From Pseudomonadota bacterium (GTDB lineage: Bacteria; Pseudomonadota; Gammaproteobacteria; Steroidobacterales; Woeseiaceae), in the NCBI GenBank assembly GCA_027618995.1, contig JAQCGO010000018.1, positions 1 through 45,711 of the forward strand: DNA of 45,711 nt. Direction: 5' to 3'. The position numbers and the translations under genes were made by a program. Shown piece after piece: positions 1 to 9,675 of the stretch (positions within the stretch are counted from its first letter, which is position 1; each line of letters opens with the position of its first letter). The notes beneath the pieces were generated by a model, which saw nothing but the letters and a program-made list of their open reading frames with translations, did not search any database and had not been told where the DNA came from.

Positions 1-69
1 CTGCGTTTCGCAATTCGCGAGGGTGGTCGAACCGTCGGCGCCGGTGTGGTCGCGAAGGTACTCAAGTAA
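1..69 (+). CDS. tuf: elongation factor Tu, C-terminal end (partial)
   Basis: The first 23 codons of the window are the end of EF-Tu, the GTPase that brings aminoacyl-tRNA to the ribosome. The visible tail reads GGRTVGAGVVAKVLK and then a TAA stop, which is the characteristic end of EF-Tu domain 3. The gene begins outside the window. It lies 62 bases before rpsJ, as expected when the str operon runs into the S10 operon. A perfect palindrome separates the two genes. Confidence 0.95.
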   Translation: MRFAIREGGRTVGAGVVAKVLK

Positions 70-84
70 ACAAATCGTAGAATC

Positions 85-114
85 GGGGTCAGAGCCCTAA
101 AAGGCTCTGACCCC
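85..114. repeat. GGGGTCAGAGCC palindrome between tuf and rpsJ
   Basis: A perfect 12-base inverted repeat: arm GGGGTCAGAGCC at 85-96, loop CTAAAA at 97-102, and the complementary arm at 103-114. A related imperfect hairpin lies between rpoA and rplQ (13699-13727), and a single arm lies upstream of uup (26380-26392). The copies share GGGGTCAG, so this is a dispersed palindromic repeat family. It has no T-run, so it is not a standard terminator. Confidence 0.8.
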
Positions 115-131
115 AACAACAGGAAACCAAA

Positions 132-446
132 ATGGCAATTAACCAGAACATACGCATACGACTGAAGGCTTTTGATCATCGGTTGATCGATAACTCGGCA
201 CGCGAGATCGTGGATACGGCCAAACGGACCGGCGCCACGGTCAAGGGCCCGATTCCGTTACCGATGAGAAAGGAGCGATTCACGATCCTGATCTCCCCGC
301 ATGTCAACAAAGATGCACGCGATCAGTACGAGATTCGTACCCACAAGCGCCTCATGGATATCGTCGATCCGACTGACAAGACGGTCGATGCCCTGATGAA
401 GCTTGAATTGCCGGCCGGTGTCGACGTTCAGATTAAACTTAACTAA
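132..446 (+). CDS. rpsJ: 30S ribosomal protein S10
   Basis: S10, 104 residues against 103 in E. coli. It is a 30S head protein that also acts as NusE in transcription antitermination with NusB. The start reads [20 protein letters not shown], typical of the family, and a purine-rich AGGAAA lies just upstream. In the usual S10 operon rplC follows within a few tens of bases. Here 473 bases and a new promoter separate rpsJ from rplC, so S10 is probably transcribed mainly with the upstream str/tuf operon. Confidence 0.97.
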   Translation: MAINQNIRIRLKAFDHRLIDNSAREIVDTAKRTGATVKGPIPLPMRKERFTILISPHVNKDARDQYEIRTHKRLMDIVDPTDKTVDALMKLELPAGVDVQIKLN

Positions 447-531
447 GCGTGTAAAATCAATTAGTTAGACGAGGCCCATCGTTTAACTGACGGAGATCAA
501 AAAAAAAGACCGGGCGCAGAGCCAAAAAACC

Positions 532-559
532 TTGTGCGGTGCGGTTTTGCCGCTATAAT
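532..559 (+). promoter_or_regulatory. sigma-70 promoter for the rplC operon
   Basis: A perfect -10 box TATAAT lies at 554-559, 16 bases after a partial -35 box TTGTGC at 532-537. The bases after the -10 box are GC-rich (CGCGGGC), the kind of discriminator linked to stringent control of ribosomal promoters. Transcription would start near 566, leaving a leader of about 350 bases before rplC. The promoter is read from sequence only. Confidence 0.65.
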
Positions 560-565
560 CGCGGG

Positions 566-919
566 CTCGCTGGATTTGGCCGGGCCGGGAGTCGGCCAAA
601 TCTTGATCAGGCGCTACAGGAACTCGCTGTGACGTCTGAATATTCAGTCACCAGGCAATCGAAGGTGACACTGCAAATCCCGGACCGCCGAGCCGACCAT
701 GATGTGTCGACTCGGAACCAGGGTCAGCCCCAGAGCTTATTGAGAACACGATGTTCTTGGCAACGGCTGGCCCTTTCGTGTGTCTGGAGTTTGGGTGTCG
801 CCCGCAGGGCGGCCTCCCACCAGGCAGGCAAAACAGCCCGGATCAATCGAAATCCGGGTGGTGAGAGAGATTTTTTAGATTAGCTACTGACCAATCGTAG
901 TCAGTTAGAGGTTTTGAAG
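566..919 (+). promoter_or_regulatory. structured 5' leader of rplC (candidate cis-regulatory RNA)
   Basis: This gap between rpsJ and rplC holds a succession of stems. They are 573-582 with 593-602 (10 perfect pairs), 629-651 (inner stem CTGAA/TTCAG), 688-697 with 706-715 (one mismatch), 721-729 with 765-773 (one G-U pair) enclosing 743-748 with 752-757, a GTAG-type REP palindrome at 797-820, and 837-843 with 852-858. A T6 run follows at 871-876. Almost the whole leader can be folded. In E. coli the S10 leader binds L4 and lies before rpsJ, so a leader in this position may do a similar job for L3-L4-onward. No known RNA family was recognised. An open frame at 539-883 looks non-coding. Confidence 0.55.
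797..820 (-). repeat. GTAG-type REP palindrome in the rplC leader
   Basis: Read on the minus strand this 24-mer starts GTGGGAGGCCGCC and ends GCGGGCGAC. It has the same stem (CCGC/GCGG) as the array at 33118-33222, with loop CCT instead of CAT. It forms one of the stems of the rplC leader, so a mobile-type repeat has become part of a ribosomal transcript. Confidence 0.65.
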
Positions 920-1579
920 ATGACAATGGGTCTTGTTGGTCGCAAGTGCGGCATGACACGCGTCTTCACGGAAGATGGGGTTTCAATTCCCGTGACCGTG
1001 ATCGAGGCGCGGCCGAACCGGATCTCCCAGGTGAAAACCGTTGAGAGCGACGGCTATCGTGCATTGCAGGTCACTTCCGGTAGCCGGAAGCCATCGCACG
1101 TGTCCAAGCCACAAGCGGGCCACTTCGCCAAAGCGAAGGTTGAAGCCGGCGACCAGATCACCGAATTCCGCCTGGACGAGAGAGATGTCGGCGAGTTTGA
1201 GGTTGGTGCCGAGATTAATGTTTCGACGTTTGAAGTCGGCCAGAAAGTTGATGTCATCGGTACCACGATCGGTAAGGGCTTTGCCGGTACCATCAAGCGC
1301 CACCACTTCCATATGCAGGACGCGACCCACGGTAACTCGAGGTCGCATCGCGTCCCCGGATCGATCGGTCAGAACCAGACGCCCGGGCGCGTTTTAAAAG
1401 GTAAGAAGATGGCCGGTCATCTGGGCAACGTTCGCCGAACAGCGCAGAGCCTGGTCGTTGTACGTGTTGATACGGAACGCAACCTGCTGTTGATCAAGGG
1501 CGCGGTACCGGGACATGCCGGTGCCAGCGTGATCGTTCGCCCTGCTGTGAAGACCCGCAACAAGAGGGCGTCGCAATGA
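920..1579 (+). CDS. rplC: 50S ribosomal protein L3
   Basis: L3, 219 residues (209 in E. coli). It binds 23S rRNA early in 50S assembly and reaches towards the peptidyl transferase centre. The start reads [20 protein letters not shown], matching the family. ATG 920 is preferred over an in-frame TTG at 914 because AGAGG at 907-911 gives 8-base spacing. It is the first gene of a tightly packed run, overlaps rplD by four bases (ATGA), and would be translated from the structured leader upstream. Confidence 0.96.
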   Translation: MTMGLVGRKCGMTRVFTEDGVSIPVTVIEARPNRISQVKTVESDGYRALQVTSGSRKPSHVSKPQAGHFAKAKVEAGDQITEFRLDERDVGEFEVGAEINVSTFEVGQKVDVIGTTIGKGFAGTIKRHHFHMQDATHGNSRSHRVPGSIGQNQTPGRVLKGKKMAGHLGNVRRTAQSLVVVRVDTERNLLLIKGAVPGHAGASVIVRPAVKTRNKRASQ

Positions 1580-2178
1580 AACTGAAGATGCAGGGCAGTG
1601 GCACGGTCGACGTGCTGGATACCGCCTTCGGTGCAGAATTTAATGAGGCACTCGTGCACCAGGTAGTTACTGCGTATCTGGCGGGTAGTCGCGCCGGCAC
1701 CAAGGCGCAGAAGCGGCGTTCGGATGTGCGTGGCGGCGGCGCAAAGCCGTGGGCGCAAAAAGGCACTGGTCGTGCTCGCGCGGGTACCAGCAGCAGCCCG
1801 ATCTGGGTTGGTGGCGGTCGCACTTTTGCAGCGAAACCACGCAGCTTCGAGCAAAAGGTCAACAAGAAGATGTATCGCGCAGCCATGCGTTCAATGTTGT
1901 CTGAGCTGGTGCGTCAGGAGCGGTTGATCGTAGTCGAGGATTTTCAGCTCGAAGCACCAAAGACCAAATTGTTGGCGAGCAGATTGAAAGAACTGAATCT
2001 GGATAACGTGCTGATCTTGAATGAAGCGTTTAATGAGAAAGTATTTTTAGCTGCACGCAACCTGCCGCACGTTGGCATTTGCGATGCTGCGTCCATCGAC
2101 CCGGTTGTGCTGATCCGTTTTGAAAAGGTGCTGATCACGTTGCCAGCACTGAAGCTGATCGAGGAGCGTTTGTCATGA
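1576..2178 (+). CDS. rplD: 50S ribosomal protein L4
   Basis: L4, 200 residues (201 in E. coli). It helps form the narrow part of the exit tunnel and in E. coli represses its own operon by binding the S10 leader. The extended loop region around residues 40-80 has the expected [16 protein letters not shown] and [14 protein letters not shown] sequences. It overlaps rplC and rplW by four bases each, indicating translational coupling. If L4 regulates this operon, the leader at 566-919 is the natural target (inference). Confidence 0.96.
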   Translation: MKLKMQGSGTVDVLDTAFGAEFNEALVHQVVTAYLAGSRAGTKAQKRRSDVRGGGAKPWAQKGTGRARAGTSSSPIWVGGGRTFAAKPRSFEQKVNKKMYRAAMRSMLSELVRQERLIVVEDFQLEAPKTKLLASRLKELNLDNVLILNEAFNEKVFLAARNLPHVGICDAASIDPVVLIRFEKVLITLPALKLIEERLS

Positions 2179-2483
2179 GCATTGCTGCCCATCAGGAACG
2201 ATTGATGACCGTGATTCGCGGTCCGCACGTTTCAGAAAAGAGTCATCGCGTTGCCGAAGTGAATCAGGTTGTCCTGAAGGTTCGTACGGACGCAACCAAG
2301 AAAGAAATACAGCAGGCTGTTGAATTGTTGTTCGAAGTCAAGGTCAAGGGCGTGACCGTTGCGAACGTTGGTGGCAAAGCCAAGCGCTTCGGGCAAACAC
2401 GCGGTCGTCGTAACGACTGGAAGAAAGCATATGTCACCCTGGCGGAAGGCAGCCAGGTAGAAACAATGCTGGGTACGGAATAA
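2175..2483 (+). CDS. rplW: 50S ribosomal protein L23
   Basis: L23, 102 residues (100 in E. coli). It sits at the tunnel exit and docks trigger factor and the signal recognition particle. The family segment [15 protein letters not shown] lies near residues 14-28, and the C-terminal [21 protein letters not shown] is characteristic. The start overlaps the rplD stop. The first ten residues are slightly longer than usual, and an internal ATG at codon 11 is an alternative start, but the ATGA overlap favours 2175. Confidence 0.95.
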   Translation: MSIAAHQERLMTVIRGPHVSEKSHRVAEVNQVVLKVRTDATKKEIQQAVELLFEVKVKGVTVANVGGKAKRFGQTRGRRNDWKKAYVTLAEGSQVETMLGTE

Positions 2484-2494
2484 GGTCAAGACTA

Positions 2495-3322
2495 ATGCCA
2501 CTGCAAATAAACAAACCGACTTCACCAGGGCGCCGTTTTGTCGTAACCGTCAAGACGCCGGGCCTGCACAAGGGTAAGCCGCATGCCGCGTTGATTGAGA
2601 AAAAGAACTCAAACGGCGGTCGCAATAATTATGGCCGCATTACCGTGCGCCATCAGGGTGGTGGCCACAAGCAGCACTACCGCATGATTGATTTCAAGCG
2701 CGACAAGGACGGCATTGCAGCCGTGGTTGAGCGCCTGGAATATGATCCGAACCGCAGTGCGCATATTGCCCTGCTCAAGTATGCAGACGGCGAGCGTCGT
2801 TACATCCTGGCGCCAAAGGGCGTGGAAGCCGGACAAGCGGTCGCGAGTGGTGAAGATGCTGCGATCAAGCCAGGTAACACCCTGCCGCTGCGTGCGATTC
2901 CCGTCGGTACCGTCATTCACAACATTGAAATGAAGCCCGGCAAGGGTGGACAGCTGGCGAGATCTGCCGGCACTTCAGCACAGCTCGCGGCTCGTGAAGG
3001 CGAGTACGCGTCGGTACGCTTGCGGTCGGGCGAGGTGCGCAAGATCCACATCGCTTGTCGGGCCACGATCGGTGAGGTTGGTCATGGCGAGCACAATTTG
3101 CGCAAGATTGGCAAGGCTGGAGCGATGCGCTGGAGAGGCGTGCGGCCGACGGTTCGTGGTGTTGCCATGAACCCGATTGATCACCCGCATGGTGGTGGTG
3201 AAGGTCGCACATCCGCTGGTCGTCATCCGGTGAGCCCGTGGGGCAAGAAAACAAAGGGCGCGAAAACACGCGCCAACAAACGGACGGACGGCATGATCGT
3301 ACGTCGTCGTAAGAAGCGTTAG
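2495..3322 (+). CDS. rplB: 50S ribosomal protein L2
   Basis: L2, 275 residues (273 in E. coli). It is needed for subunit association and peptidyl transferase activity. The near-invariant C-terminal motif [20 protein letters not shown], with the functional histidine in HPHGGGEGR, is intact, and the basic tail ends in RRRKKR. It starts 11 bases after rplW and is followed 14 bases later by rpsS, the standard order. Confidence 0.97.
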   Translation: MPLQINKPTSPGRRFVVTVKTPGLHKGKPHAALIEKKNSNGGRNNYGRITVRHQGGGHKQHYRMIDFKRDKDGIAAVVERLEYDPNRSAHIALLKYADGERRYILAPKGVEAGQAVASGEDAAIKPGNTLPLRAIPVGTVIHNIEMKPGKGGQLARSAGTSAQLAAREGEYASVRLRSGEVRKIHIACRATIGEVGHGEHNLRKIGKAGAMRWRGVRPTVRGVAMNPIDHPHGGGEGRTSAGRHPVSPWGKKTKGAKTRANKRTDGMIVRRRKKR

Positions 3323-3336
3323 TAAGGGATATTGCG

Positions 3337-3609
3337 ATGCCACGTAGTGTGAGAAAAGGCCCGTTCGTCGATACGCATTTGGCGAAAAAGGTCGCTGAGG
3401 CCGCCGCCAAGAATGATCGTCGCCCGATCAAGACATGGTCGCGTCGCTCAATGATTCTGCCCGATATGGTTGGGCTGACGATTGCTGTACATAACGGTCG
3501 GCAGCATGTACCGGTGCTGATTTCTGAAAACATGGTCGGTCACAAACTCGGTGAGTTTGCGGGCACAAGAACGTTTCGCGGTCACTCCGGTGATCGGAAG
3601 ACGAAGTAG
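3337..3609 (+). CDS. rpsS: 30S ribosomal protein S19
   Basis: S19, 90 residues (92 in E. coli), a 30S head protein that contacts S13 and the A-site finger of the large subunit. The start [19 protein letters not shown] and the segment [23 protein letters not shown] are typical. It is in normal operon position between rplB and rplV. Confidence 0.96.
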   Translation: MPRSVRKGPFVDTHLAKKVAEAAAKNDRRPIKTWSRRSMILPDMVGLTIAVHNGRQHVPVLISENMVGHKLGEFAGTRTFRGHSGDRKTK

Positions 3610-3628
3610 GTTGGAGGAGTAATAACTC

Positions 3629-3961
3629 ATGCAAGTCGCAGCAACACTTCGTTACGCACGCATTTCGCCGCAGAAATGCCGCCTGATGGCCGACGCCATT
3701 CGCGGTAAGTCGGTCGACGATGCGTTGCGGACATTAACCTTCACGCCGAAGAAAAGTGCGCGCATCGTGAAGAAGGTTCTGGAGTCAGCTATCGCCAATG
3801 CTGAGCACAACCATGGCGCGGACATTGATGCGCTGAAGATTTCGACGATTGAAGTTAACGAAGCGCCGACGTTCAAGCGGTTTCGCGCACGGGCCAAGGG
3901 TCGTGGTGCACGGATAATCAAGCGCAACAGCCACATCACAATTCGCGTGGCAGACGAGTAA
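3629..3961 (+). CDS. rplV: 50S ribosomal protein L22
   Basis: L22, 110 residues as in E. coli. Its long beta hairpin lines the exit tunnel opposite L4. The segment [20 protein letters not shown] opens the protein, and the tunnel-loop region [20 protein letters not shown] is intact. A GGAGG ribosome-binding site lies upstream. Only five bases separate it from rpsC. Confidence 0.96.
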   Translation: MQVAATLRYARISPQKCRLMADAIRGKSVDDALRTLTFTPKKSARIVKKVLESAIANAEHNHGADIDALKISTIEVNEAPTFKRFRARAKGRGARIIKRNSHITIRVADE

Positions 3962-3966
3962 ACAGT

Positions 3967-4659
3967 ATGGGTCAGAAAGTACATCCAACAGGAATTCGCT
4001 TAGGCATCGTCAAAGACTGGACGTCGAAGTGGTATGCGGACGGAAAGTCGTTTGCCAGCTATATCAATGCGGACTTCATCCTGCGTCAGCGCATTAAGAA
4101 GAAGCTCAAGGAAGCATCGGTAAGCCGTATCACGATCGAACGCCAGGCGAAGAAAGTTAATTTGACGATCCATACCGCGCGTCCTGGCATCGTTATCGGC
4201 AAGAAGGGTGAGGACATCGAGAGTCTGCGCGCGGAGCTCGCCGGACTGACTGGCATGAATGTCGCGGATCTTCGTATCAATATCAGTGAAGTTCGCAAGC
4301 ATGAGCTTGATGCGCAGCTCGTTGCGGAAGGTATTGCGCAGCAGCTGGAACGTCGCGTCATGTTTCGCCGCGCTATGAAGCGCGCGGTTACCAACACGAT
4401 GCGGGTCGGTGCCGAAGGCATCAAGGTAAAGATTGGCGGGCGGCTGAATGGTGCCGAGATCGCACGATCGGAATGGTATCGCGAAGGTCGTGTACCACTG
4501 CACACATTTCGTGCAGATATTGACTACGGCTTCTCGGAAGCGAACACAACGTACGGCGTCATTGGTGTGAAAGTCTGGATATTCAAGGGCGAAATATTTG
4601 ATAAACCCGAAGTGATTGCGGTTGAGTCCGCAGACGGCGCAGCAAGCGCGCGTTCTTAA
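3967..4659 (+). CDS. rpsC: 30S ribosomal protein S3
   Basis: S3, 230 residues (233 in E. coli). It lies at the mRNA entry channel and contributes to the ribosomal helicase activity. The N-terminal KH domain shows the loop [15 protein letters not shown]. The C-terminal half carries [20 protein letters not shown], typical of the family. It sits between rplV and rplP, as in other S10 operons. Confidence 0.96.
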   Translation: MGQKVHPTGIRLGIVKDWTSKWYADGKSFASYINADFILRQRIKKKLKEASVSRITIERQAKKVNLTIHTARPGIVIGKKGEDIESLRAELAGLTGMNVADLRINISEVRKHELDAQLVAEGIAQQLERRVMFRRAMKRAVTNTMRVGAEGIKVKIGGRLNGAEIARSEWYREGRVPLHTFRADIDYGFSEANTTYGVIGVKVWIFKGEIFDKPEVIAVESADGAASARS

Positions 4660-4687
4660 TTACGTCGCGTAGATTAGAGAATAAGAG

Positions 4688-5101
4688 ATGTTACAGCCTA
4701 AACGAACAAAGTTTCGCAAACAGCATAAGGGTCGCAATCGCGGTCTCGCGTTGCGTGGCAGCACAGTTGCATTCGGTACTTACGGACTGAAAGCAACCTC
4801 ACGTGGTCGGATGACGGCGCGCCAGATTGAGGCAGCCCGTCGTGCAATGACCCGCTTCATCAAGCGCGGTGGCAAGATCTGGATTCGGGTATTTCCCGAT
4901 AAGCCAATTACCAAGAAGCCGCTTGAAGTGCGTCAGGGTAAGGGTAAGGGCAACGTTGAGTACTGGGTATGCCAGATTCAGCCGGGCCGTGTTCTGTATG
5001 AGATGGAAGGCGTAACTGAAGAAATCGCGCGCGAGGCGTTTCGACTTGCAGCTGCAAAGATTCCGTTTACGACCTCTTTTGTATCCCGGCAGGTGATGTG
5101 A
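4688..5101 (+). CDS. rplP: 50S ribosomal protein L16
   Basis: L16, 137 residues (136 in E. coli). It is a late assembly protein that positions tRNA in the A and P sites. The start [20 protein letters not shown] and the segment [24 protein letters not shown] are diagnostic. The stop overlaps the rpmC start by one base (TGATG), which implies coupled translation. Confidence 0.96.
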   Translation: MLQPKRTKFRKQHKGRNRGLALRGSTVAFGTYGLKATSRGRMTARQIEAARRAMTRFIKRGGKIWIRVFPDKPITKKPLEVRQGKGKGNVEYWVCQIQPGRVLYEMEGVTEEIAREAFRLAAAKIPFTTSFVSRQVM

Positions 5102-5307
5102 TGGAAGCTCAGGAACTCCGCAAGAAGTCAGTTGACGAGCTCACCACAGAATTGGTGGCGTTGCGCCGCGAGCAATTCAACCTGCGCATGCAACAGGCGA
5201 CAGGTGAGTTGCCGCAACATACACAGCATCGTCGTGTGCGCAAAGATATCGCTCGCATCAAGACGGTTCTGAACGAGCTGCAACGCGCAGCAGGTAAAGA
5301 AGCATGA
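5101..5307 (+). CDS. rpmC: 50S ribosomal protein L29
   Basis: L29, 68 residues (63 in E. coli), an antiparallel helical protein at the tunnel exit. The segments [20 protein letters not shown] and [19 protein letters not shown] identify it. ATG 5101 is chosen over the in-frame GTG at 5098. AGG at 5091-5093 gives suitable spacing, and the start overlaps the rplP stop. It overlaps rpsQ by four bases. Confidence 0.95.
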   Translation: MEAQELRKKSVDELTTELVALRREQFNLRMQQATGELPQHTQHRRVRKDIARIKTVLNELQRAAGKEA

Positions 5308-5570
5308 GTGAAGAAAACAAGACAAAACGCACGCTCGTTGGGCGCGTCGTAAGCGACAAGATGGATAAGACCGTCTCGGTTGCCATAGAGCGCAGGATCA
5401 AGCATCCGGTGTACGGCAAGTATATCCGCCGTACGACGAAGCTGATGGCTCATGATGCGAACAATGAATGCAAGCCAGGTGATCGCGTGACGATTTCTGA
5501 GTGCAGGCCGATTTCGAAAAATAAATCGTGGACGGTTGTTGGTGTGGTCGAGCGCGCAGCCGACCGGTAA
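5304..5570 (+). CDS. rpsQ: 30S ribosomal protein S17
   Basis: S17, 88 residues (84 in E. coli), a primary binder of the 5' domain of 16S rRNA with an OB fold. The segment [22 protein letters not shown] is typical. The ATGA overlap with rpmC indicates coupling. It is the last gene of the classical S10 operon, but no terminator is visible before rplN, so the S10 and spc operons may be read through. Confidence 0.95.
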   Translation: MSEENKTKRTLVGRVVSDKMDKTVSVAIERRIKHPVYGKYIRRTTKLMAHDANNECKPGDRVTISECRPISKNKSWTVVGVVERAADR

Positions 5571-5589
5571 TGGAAGCAGGGAATTAGTC

Positions 5590-5958
5590 ATGATTCAAAT
5601 GCAGTCAGTTCTTGACGCCGCCGATAATTCCGGTGCCCGCCGTGTGCAATGCATCAAGGTATTGGGTGGCTCGAAGCGCCGCTATGCAGGCGTTGGCGAC
5701 GTCATCAAGGTGAGCGTCAAGGATGCAATACCTCGCGGCAAGGTCAAGAAAGGTGAGGTGTATAACGCGGTCGTTGTTCGCACGCGCAAGGGTGTTCGTC
5801 GTGACGATGGTTCAGTGATTCGTTTCGATGGTAATGCCGCCGTATTGCTGAACGCCCGCCTTGAGCCGATTGGTACCCGTATATTCGGGCCGGTTACGCG
5901 CGAACTGCGGACGACGCGTTTTATGAAGATTATTTCCCTGGCGCCTGAGGTTCTTTAG
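5590..5958 (+). CDS. rplN: 50S ribosomal protein L14
   Basis: L14, 122 residues (123 in E. coli). It forms an intersubunit bridge and is the docking site of the silencing factor RsfS. The start [20 protein letters not shown] is near-invariant. The same frame is open further upstream, but this ATG matches the family exactly and lies 19 bases after rpsQ. It is the first gene of the spc group. Confidence 0.96.
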   Translation: MIQMQSVLDAADNSGARRVQCIKVLGGSKRRYAGVGDVIKVSVKDAIPRGKVKKGEVYNAVVVRTRKGVRRDDGSVIRFDGNAAVLLNARLEPIGTRIFGPVTRELRTTRFMKIISLAPEVL

Positions 5959-5960
5959 TA

Positions 5961-6275
5961 ATGAACAAGATTAGAAAGGGCGATGAGGTCATCGTAAAAA
6001 CCGGCAAGGACAAGGGCCGTCGCGGCACTGTTCTGCAGGTATTTGATAACGGGCGTGTTCTGGTCGAGGGTGTCAACCTTGCCAAGAAACACATCAAGCC
6101 AAACCCGAATGTTGGCGAGCAGGGCGGCATCAAAGACAAGGCAATGCCTATCGACGTGTCGAATGTGCTTGTGTTCAACCCGAAATCCAAACAGGGCGAG
6201 CGGGTTGGTTTTCGCGTCGCGGAAGACGGCAGCAAAGTGCGCGTCTTCAAGAGCGGCGAGGTCGTGGATATCTGA
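5961..6275 (+). CDS. rplX: 50S ribosomal protein L24
   Basis: L24, 104 residues as in E. coli, one of the two assembly initiators of the large subunit. The N-terminal KOW motif is visible in [19 protein letters not shown]. It follows rplN by two bases and precedes rplE by one base. Confidence 0.95.
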   Translation: MNKIRKGDEVIVKTGKDKGRRGTVLQVFDNGRVLVEGVNLAKKHIKPNPNVGEQGGIKDKAMPIDVSNVLVFNPKSKQGERVGFRVAEDGSKVRVFKSGEVVDI

Positions 6276-6276
6276 T

Positions 6277-6837
6277 ATGGCAAGACTACGTGAAAAATTC
6301 GAGACCGAGCTGTTGGGTCGAATTCAGCAACAGCTTGGCCTGAAAAACAGGATGGCGGTGCCGCGCATCACCAAGATCACCCTCAACATGGGTGTGGGTG
6401 AGGCTGTCGCCGACAAGAAGGTCATGGAGAGTGCGCGCGCGGATATGCAGAAGATCTCCGGGCAGCGCCCGCTGACTACACTGTCCCGCAAGTCTGTCGC
6501 TGGCTTCAAGATTCGCGACGGCATGCCCATCGGTTGCAAGGTGACCCTGCGTGGTGATCGCATGTACGAGTTCCTCGATCGACTCGTGAGTATTTCGATT
6601 CCGCGTATTCGGGATTTTCGTGGCTTGAATCCGAAGTCGTTCGATCGGGATGGTAACTACAGCATGGGTGTTACCGAGCAGATCATTTTTCCGGAAATCA
6701 ATTACGACGAAATCGACATGCTGCGCGGTATGGATATCACTATTACGACGACGGCGAGCAATGCTGAAGAGGGTCGGGCGCTTCTGGAAGCGTTCAACTT
6801 TCCATTCAAACAAAAGGCAGTCAAGACTGATGGCTAA
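6277..6837 (+). CDS. rplE: 50S ribosomal protein L5
   Basis: L5, 186 residues (179 in E. coli). It binds 5S rRNA and touches P-site tRNA in the central protuberance. The segments [20 protein letters not shown] and [20 protein letters not shown] are characteristic. The same frame is open upstream inside rplX, but ATG 6277 fits the family start [13 protein letters not shown]. It overlaps rpsN by 8 bases. Confidence 0.95.
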   Translation: MARLREKFETELLGRIQQQLGLKNRMAVPRITKITLNMGVGEAVADKKVMESARADMQKISGQRPLTTLSRKSVAGFKIRDGMPIGCKVTLRGDRMYEFLDRLVSISIPRIRDFRGLNPKSFDRDGNYSMGVTEQIIFPEINYDEIDMLRGMDITITTTASNAEEGRALLEAFNFPFKQKAVKTDG

Positions 6838-7135
6838 GACATCGATGATCATGCGCGAACGCAAGCGCAGCAAGATGGTCGCGCAGCAGGCAAAAAAGCG
6901 CGCAGCCCTGAAGGCGACGATTCGCAGTATTCACAGCAGCGACAATGAGCGTGCAGTTGCGCAGGCGAAACTGAATGCGTTGCCGCGCGATGGCAGTGCA
7001 TCGCGGCAGCGGAATCGTTGTTCGATAACCGGACGCGCACACGGTGTATACCGGAAATTTGGCCTTGGTCGAAACAAACTCCGTGAGGCCGCCATGAATG
7101 GCGAAATCCCGGGACTCACGAAGGCCAGCTGGTAG
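6830..7135 (+). CDS. rpsN: 30S ribosomal protein S14 (zinc-independent type)
   Basis: S14, 101 residues, the long form found in most gammaproteobacteria. The paired CxxC zinc ligands of the short form are absent, so zinc is not needed. It is a 30S head protein. The segment [20 protein letters not shown] marks the family. It starts inside the end of rplE (8-base overlap), which suggests coupled translation. Confidence 0.95.
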   Translation: MAKTSMIMRERKRSKMVAQQAKKRAALKATIRSIHSSDNERAVAQAKLNALPRDGSASRQRNRCSITGRAHGVYRKFGLGRNKLREAAMNGEIPGLTKASW

Positions 7136-7147
7136 GCGGAGACAAAT

Positions 7148-7543
7148 ATGAGTATGACAGACCCAATTGCGGACATGCTGACGCGGATCCGCAACGGACA
7201 AAAAGCTCGCAAAGTAAGCGTTGCCATGCCGGCATCAAAGGCGAAAGAAGCGGTCGCCGCTGTGCTGAAGAGTGAAGGCTATATTGTGGACTTCTCGAAT
7301 GTTGGCGAAGGCGCGGCGAAGAAGTTGTCGATCGAGCTTAAGTATTTCGACGGCGAGCCGGTCATCGCACACATCGCAAGATCCAGCAGCCCCGGGTTAC
7401 GCATTTACCGCGGTAGAGATGCGTTGCCAAAAGTAATGGGTGGCCTCGGTGTGGCTATCGTATCGACCTCGGCCGGCGTGATGAGTGATCGCCAGGCGAG
7501 AGAAAAAGGCATTGGCGGCGAGGTCTTGTGCGTCGTTTCCTGA
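7148..7543 (+). CDS. rpsH: 30S ribosomal protein S8
   Basis: S8, 131 residues (130 in E. coli). It binds the central domain of 16S rRNA and in E. coli represses the spc operon at the rplE site. [16 protein letters not shown] and the C-terminal [19 protein letters not shown] are typical. ATG 7148 is preferred to ATG 7154 because GGAG ending at 7141 gives six-base spacing. Confidence 0.95.
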   Translation: MSMTDPIADMLTRIRNGQKARKVSVAMPASKAKEAVAAVLKSEGYIVDFSNVGEGAAKKLSIELKYFDGEPVIAHIARSSSPGLRIYRGRDALPKVMGGLGVAIVSTSAGVMSDRQAREKGIGGEVLCVVS

Positions 7544-7576
7544 TGCATTAAGCCTAAGCCGGAAAGAGACAAAACT

Positions 7577-8110
7577 ATGTCCAGAATTGCAAAAGTAGCG
7601 GTTGAGTTGCCAGGCGGCGTTGAGTTCGCGCAGGCCGGCGATACCGTCACCATCAAAGGCAGCAAGGGTTCCCTGTCGCTGGAGTTGAATTCCGAGGTGC
7701 AGGTTAGCCAGGAAGGGAATTCCCTGCAGGTGACGCCACGATCGCGCTCCAGGTTTGCCATCGCCATGTCGGGTACGACGCGCGCAATACTGGCCAATAT
7801 GGTTGCTGGCGTGCACAAGGGCTTCGAGCGCAAGCTGGAGCTGGTTGGTGTCGGTTATCGCGCCGCGGCACAGGGCAACAAGCTCAACCTGACTCTCGGG
7901 TTTTCACACCCGGTGGTCTACGCCGTCCCTGCTGGCGTCAGCATTGAAACGCCGAGCCAGACAGAGATTGTTATCAAGGGTACAGACAAGCAGCAACTCG
8001 GTCAGGTTGCGGCAGAGATTCGACGCTTTCGACCGCCTGAGCCTTATAAGGGCAAGGGTGTGCGCTACGCCAATGAGCGTGTAGTGCTGAAAGAAGCGAA
8101 GAAGAAATAG
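7577..8110 (+). CDS. rplF: 50S ribosomal protein L6
   Basis: L6, 177 residues as in E. coli, two copies of one fold near the factor-binding site of the large subunit. The C-terminal signature [20 protein letters not shown] is present. It lies in normal order between rpsH and rplR. Confidence 0.95.
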   Translation: MSRIAKVAVELPGGVEFAQAGDTVTIKGSKGSLSLELNSEVQVSQEGNSLQVTPRSRSRFAIAMSGTTRAILANMVAGVHKGFERKLELVGVGYRAAAQGNKLNLTLGFSHPVVYAVPAGVSIETPSQTEIVIKGTDKQQLGQVAAEIRRFRPPEPYKGKGVRYANERVVLKEAKKK

Positions 8111-8125
8111 TGTAGCGAGAATGTT

Positions 8126-8485
8126 ATGAAGCTCGATAAGAAACAGAATCGATTACGCCGGGCCCGCAAGGTTCGCGCGAAGATTTCCGAACTCGAAGTG
8201 AACCGTCTGAGCGTTCACCGCACGCCGCGTCATATCTACGCGCAAGTGATTGCGCCGGATGGCGGCACGGTGATTGTTGCGGCGTCAACGCTGGAGGCGG
8301 AGGTACGCAAGGGCGTCAAGCATGGTGGCAATGTCGAAGCTGCCGCAATTGTTGGTGCACGAATCGCAGAGAAGGCCAAAGCGGCTGGCGTAGATACAGT
8401 CGCATTTGATCGCTCAGGTTTTCGCTATCACGGACGCGTCAAGGCATTGGCTGATGCGGCTCGTGAAGCTGGATTGAAGTTTTAA
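8126..8485 (+). CDS. rplR: 50S ribosomal protein L18
   Basis: L18, 119 residues (117 in E. coli), a 5S rRNA binder of the central protuberance. The segments [12 protein letters not shown] and [20 protein letters not shown], with the end EAGLKF, are typical. It lies between rplF and rpsE with short spacers. Confidence 0.95.
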   Translation: MKLDKKQNRLRRARKVRAKISELEVNRLSVHRTPRHIYAQVIAPDGGTVIVAASTLEAEVRKGVKHGGNVEAAAIVGARIAEKAKAAGVDTVAFDRSGFRYHGRVKALADAAREAGLKF

Positions 8486-8494
8486 GGACCGATA

Positions 8495-9001
8495 ATGGCA
8501 AGAAACGAACAAGCACAGGCGAATGATGACTTTATCGAGAAACTCGTTGCGGTCAATCGTGTTGCCAAGGTTGTGAAAGGTGGACGGCAGTTCGGCTTTA
8601 CGGCGCTGACCGTGGTCGGCGATGGCCAGGGCCAGGTTGGATTTGGCTACGGCAAAGCCCGCGAAGTTCCGATTGCGATTCAGAAAGCGATGCAAAGCGC
8701 TCGCAAGGACATGATTAGCATCAATCTGAACAAAGACACCCTGCAATATGCGCAGAAAGCACGTCATGGTGCGACGCTAGTTTACATGCAGCCCGCATCT
8801 GAAGGTACTGGCCTGATTGCCGGTGGCGCGATGCGTGCGGTATTCGAGTGTGCAGGCGTTCGTAACGTTCTTGCGAAGAGCTACGGCTCACGCAACCCGA
8901 TGAACGTAGTGCGCGCGACCTTCAAAGCATTGCAGTCAATTCACTCGCCGCAATCAATCGCAGCGAAACGCGGCAAGAAAATCAAGGAAATCCTGGCTTA
9001 G
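8495..9001 (+). CDS. rpsE: 30S ribosomal protein S5
   Basis: S5, 168 residues (167 in E. coli). It lies at the mRNA entry site and affects decoding accuracy. The N-terminal double-stranded-RNA-binding fold contains [20 protein letters not shown], and the GIGKA-type segment is [12 protein letters not shown]. The C-terminal half carries [19 protein letters not shown]. Its position is standard. Confidence 0.95.
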   Translation: MARNEQAQANDDFIEKLVAVNRVAKVVKGGRQFGFTALTVVGDGQGQVGFGYGKAREVPIAIQKAMQSARKDMISINLNKDTLQYAQKARHGATLVYMQPASEGTGLIAGGAMRAVFECAGVRNVLAKSYGSRNPMNVVRATFKALQSIHSPQSIAAKRGKKIKEILA

Positions 9002-9032
9002 GCCGGGACAGCAGACTGGCAGAGAAAAGATC

Positions 9033-9221
9033 ATGGCGGACTCCAAAGAGTTGAAAGTAACGCTCATCAAGAGCAAGCACGGGCGCTTGAAAAATCACCG
9101 TGCCTGCGTAACCGGCCTCGGGCTCAGGAAAATGCACCAGACTGTGCAGGTTGCCAATACCCCGGAGAACCGCGGCATGATCAATCAAATTTCCTATTTG
9201 CTGTCGGTAGAGGAAGCCTGA
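9033..9221 (+). CDS. rpmD: 50S ribosomal protein L30
   Basis: L30, 62 residues (59 in E. coli), a small 50S protein. [20 protein letters not shown] and [20 protein letters not shown] identify it. It starts 31 bases after rpsE and ends one base before rplO. Confidence 0.93.
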   Translation: MADSKELKVTLIKSKHGRLKNHRACVTGLGLRKMHQTVQVANTPENRGMINQISYLLSVEEA

Positions 9222-9222
9222 A

Positions 9223-9657
9223 ATGCGTCTTAATGAACTATCGCCCGGTAAGGGTGCGAAGAAAACAGGCAAGCGGCTGGGCCGTGGTCACTCCGCCGGT
9301 CAGGGTAAAACCTGCGGACGTGGACAGAAGGGTCAGAAGTCTCGCTCGGGCGGATTCCACAAGGTGGGATTCGAAGGCGGCCAGATGCCGTTGCAGCGTC
9401 GTTTGCCGAAAGTTGGCTTCCGTTCGCGCATGGCACGCCTGACTGCAGAGCTGCGATTGCATGAACTTGAGCTGCCGACCGCTGATGTTATCGATATGGA
9501 CGTTCTGAAAGCAGCCAACCTGGTGCCAGCCTTTGTTACCAAGGTGAAGGTCATCAAGTCCGGCGAAATTGCGAAGGCTGTGAAACTCAAGGGAATCACA
9601 GTTACGAAAGGTGCGCGTGAGGCGATTACAAACGTCGGCGGCAGCATCGAAGACTAG
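9223..9657 (+). CDS. rplO: 50S ribosomal protein L15
   Basis: L15, 144 residues as in E. coli, a late assembly protein of the large subunit. The glycine- and arginine-rich N-terminus ([19 protein letters not shown]) is typical. It directly precedes secY, the conserved arrangement of the spc operon. Confidence 0.95.
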   Translation: MRLNELSPGKGAKKTGKRLGRGHSAGQGKTCGRGQKGQKSRSGGFHKVGFEGGQMPLQRRLPKVGFRSRMARLTAELRLHELELPTADVIDMDVLKAANLVPAFVTKVKVIKSGEIAKAVKLKGITVTKGAREAITNVGGSIED

Positions 9658-9675
9658 GGAATTCAAGGAATTTTT

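Noticed and set aside
837..876. Intrinsic terminator before rplC
   Set aside because: The stem 837-858 is convincing, but the T6 run is 12 bases downstream, too far for a standard terminator. It is kept only as part of the leader.
539..883. A 114-codon open frame between rpsJ and rplC
   Set aside because: It starts on the -35/-10 region of a strong promoter, has no ribosome-binding site, resembles no protein known to me, and lies in a region whose inverted repeats explain its composition better as a structured leader.
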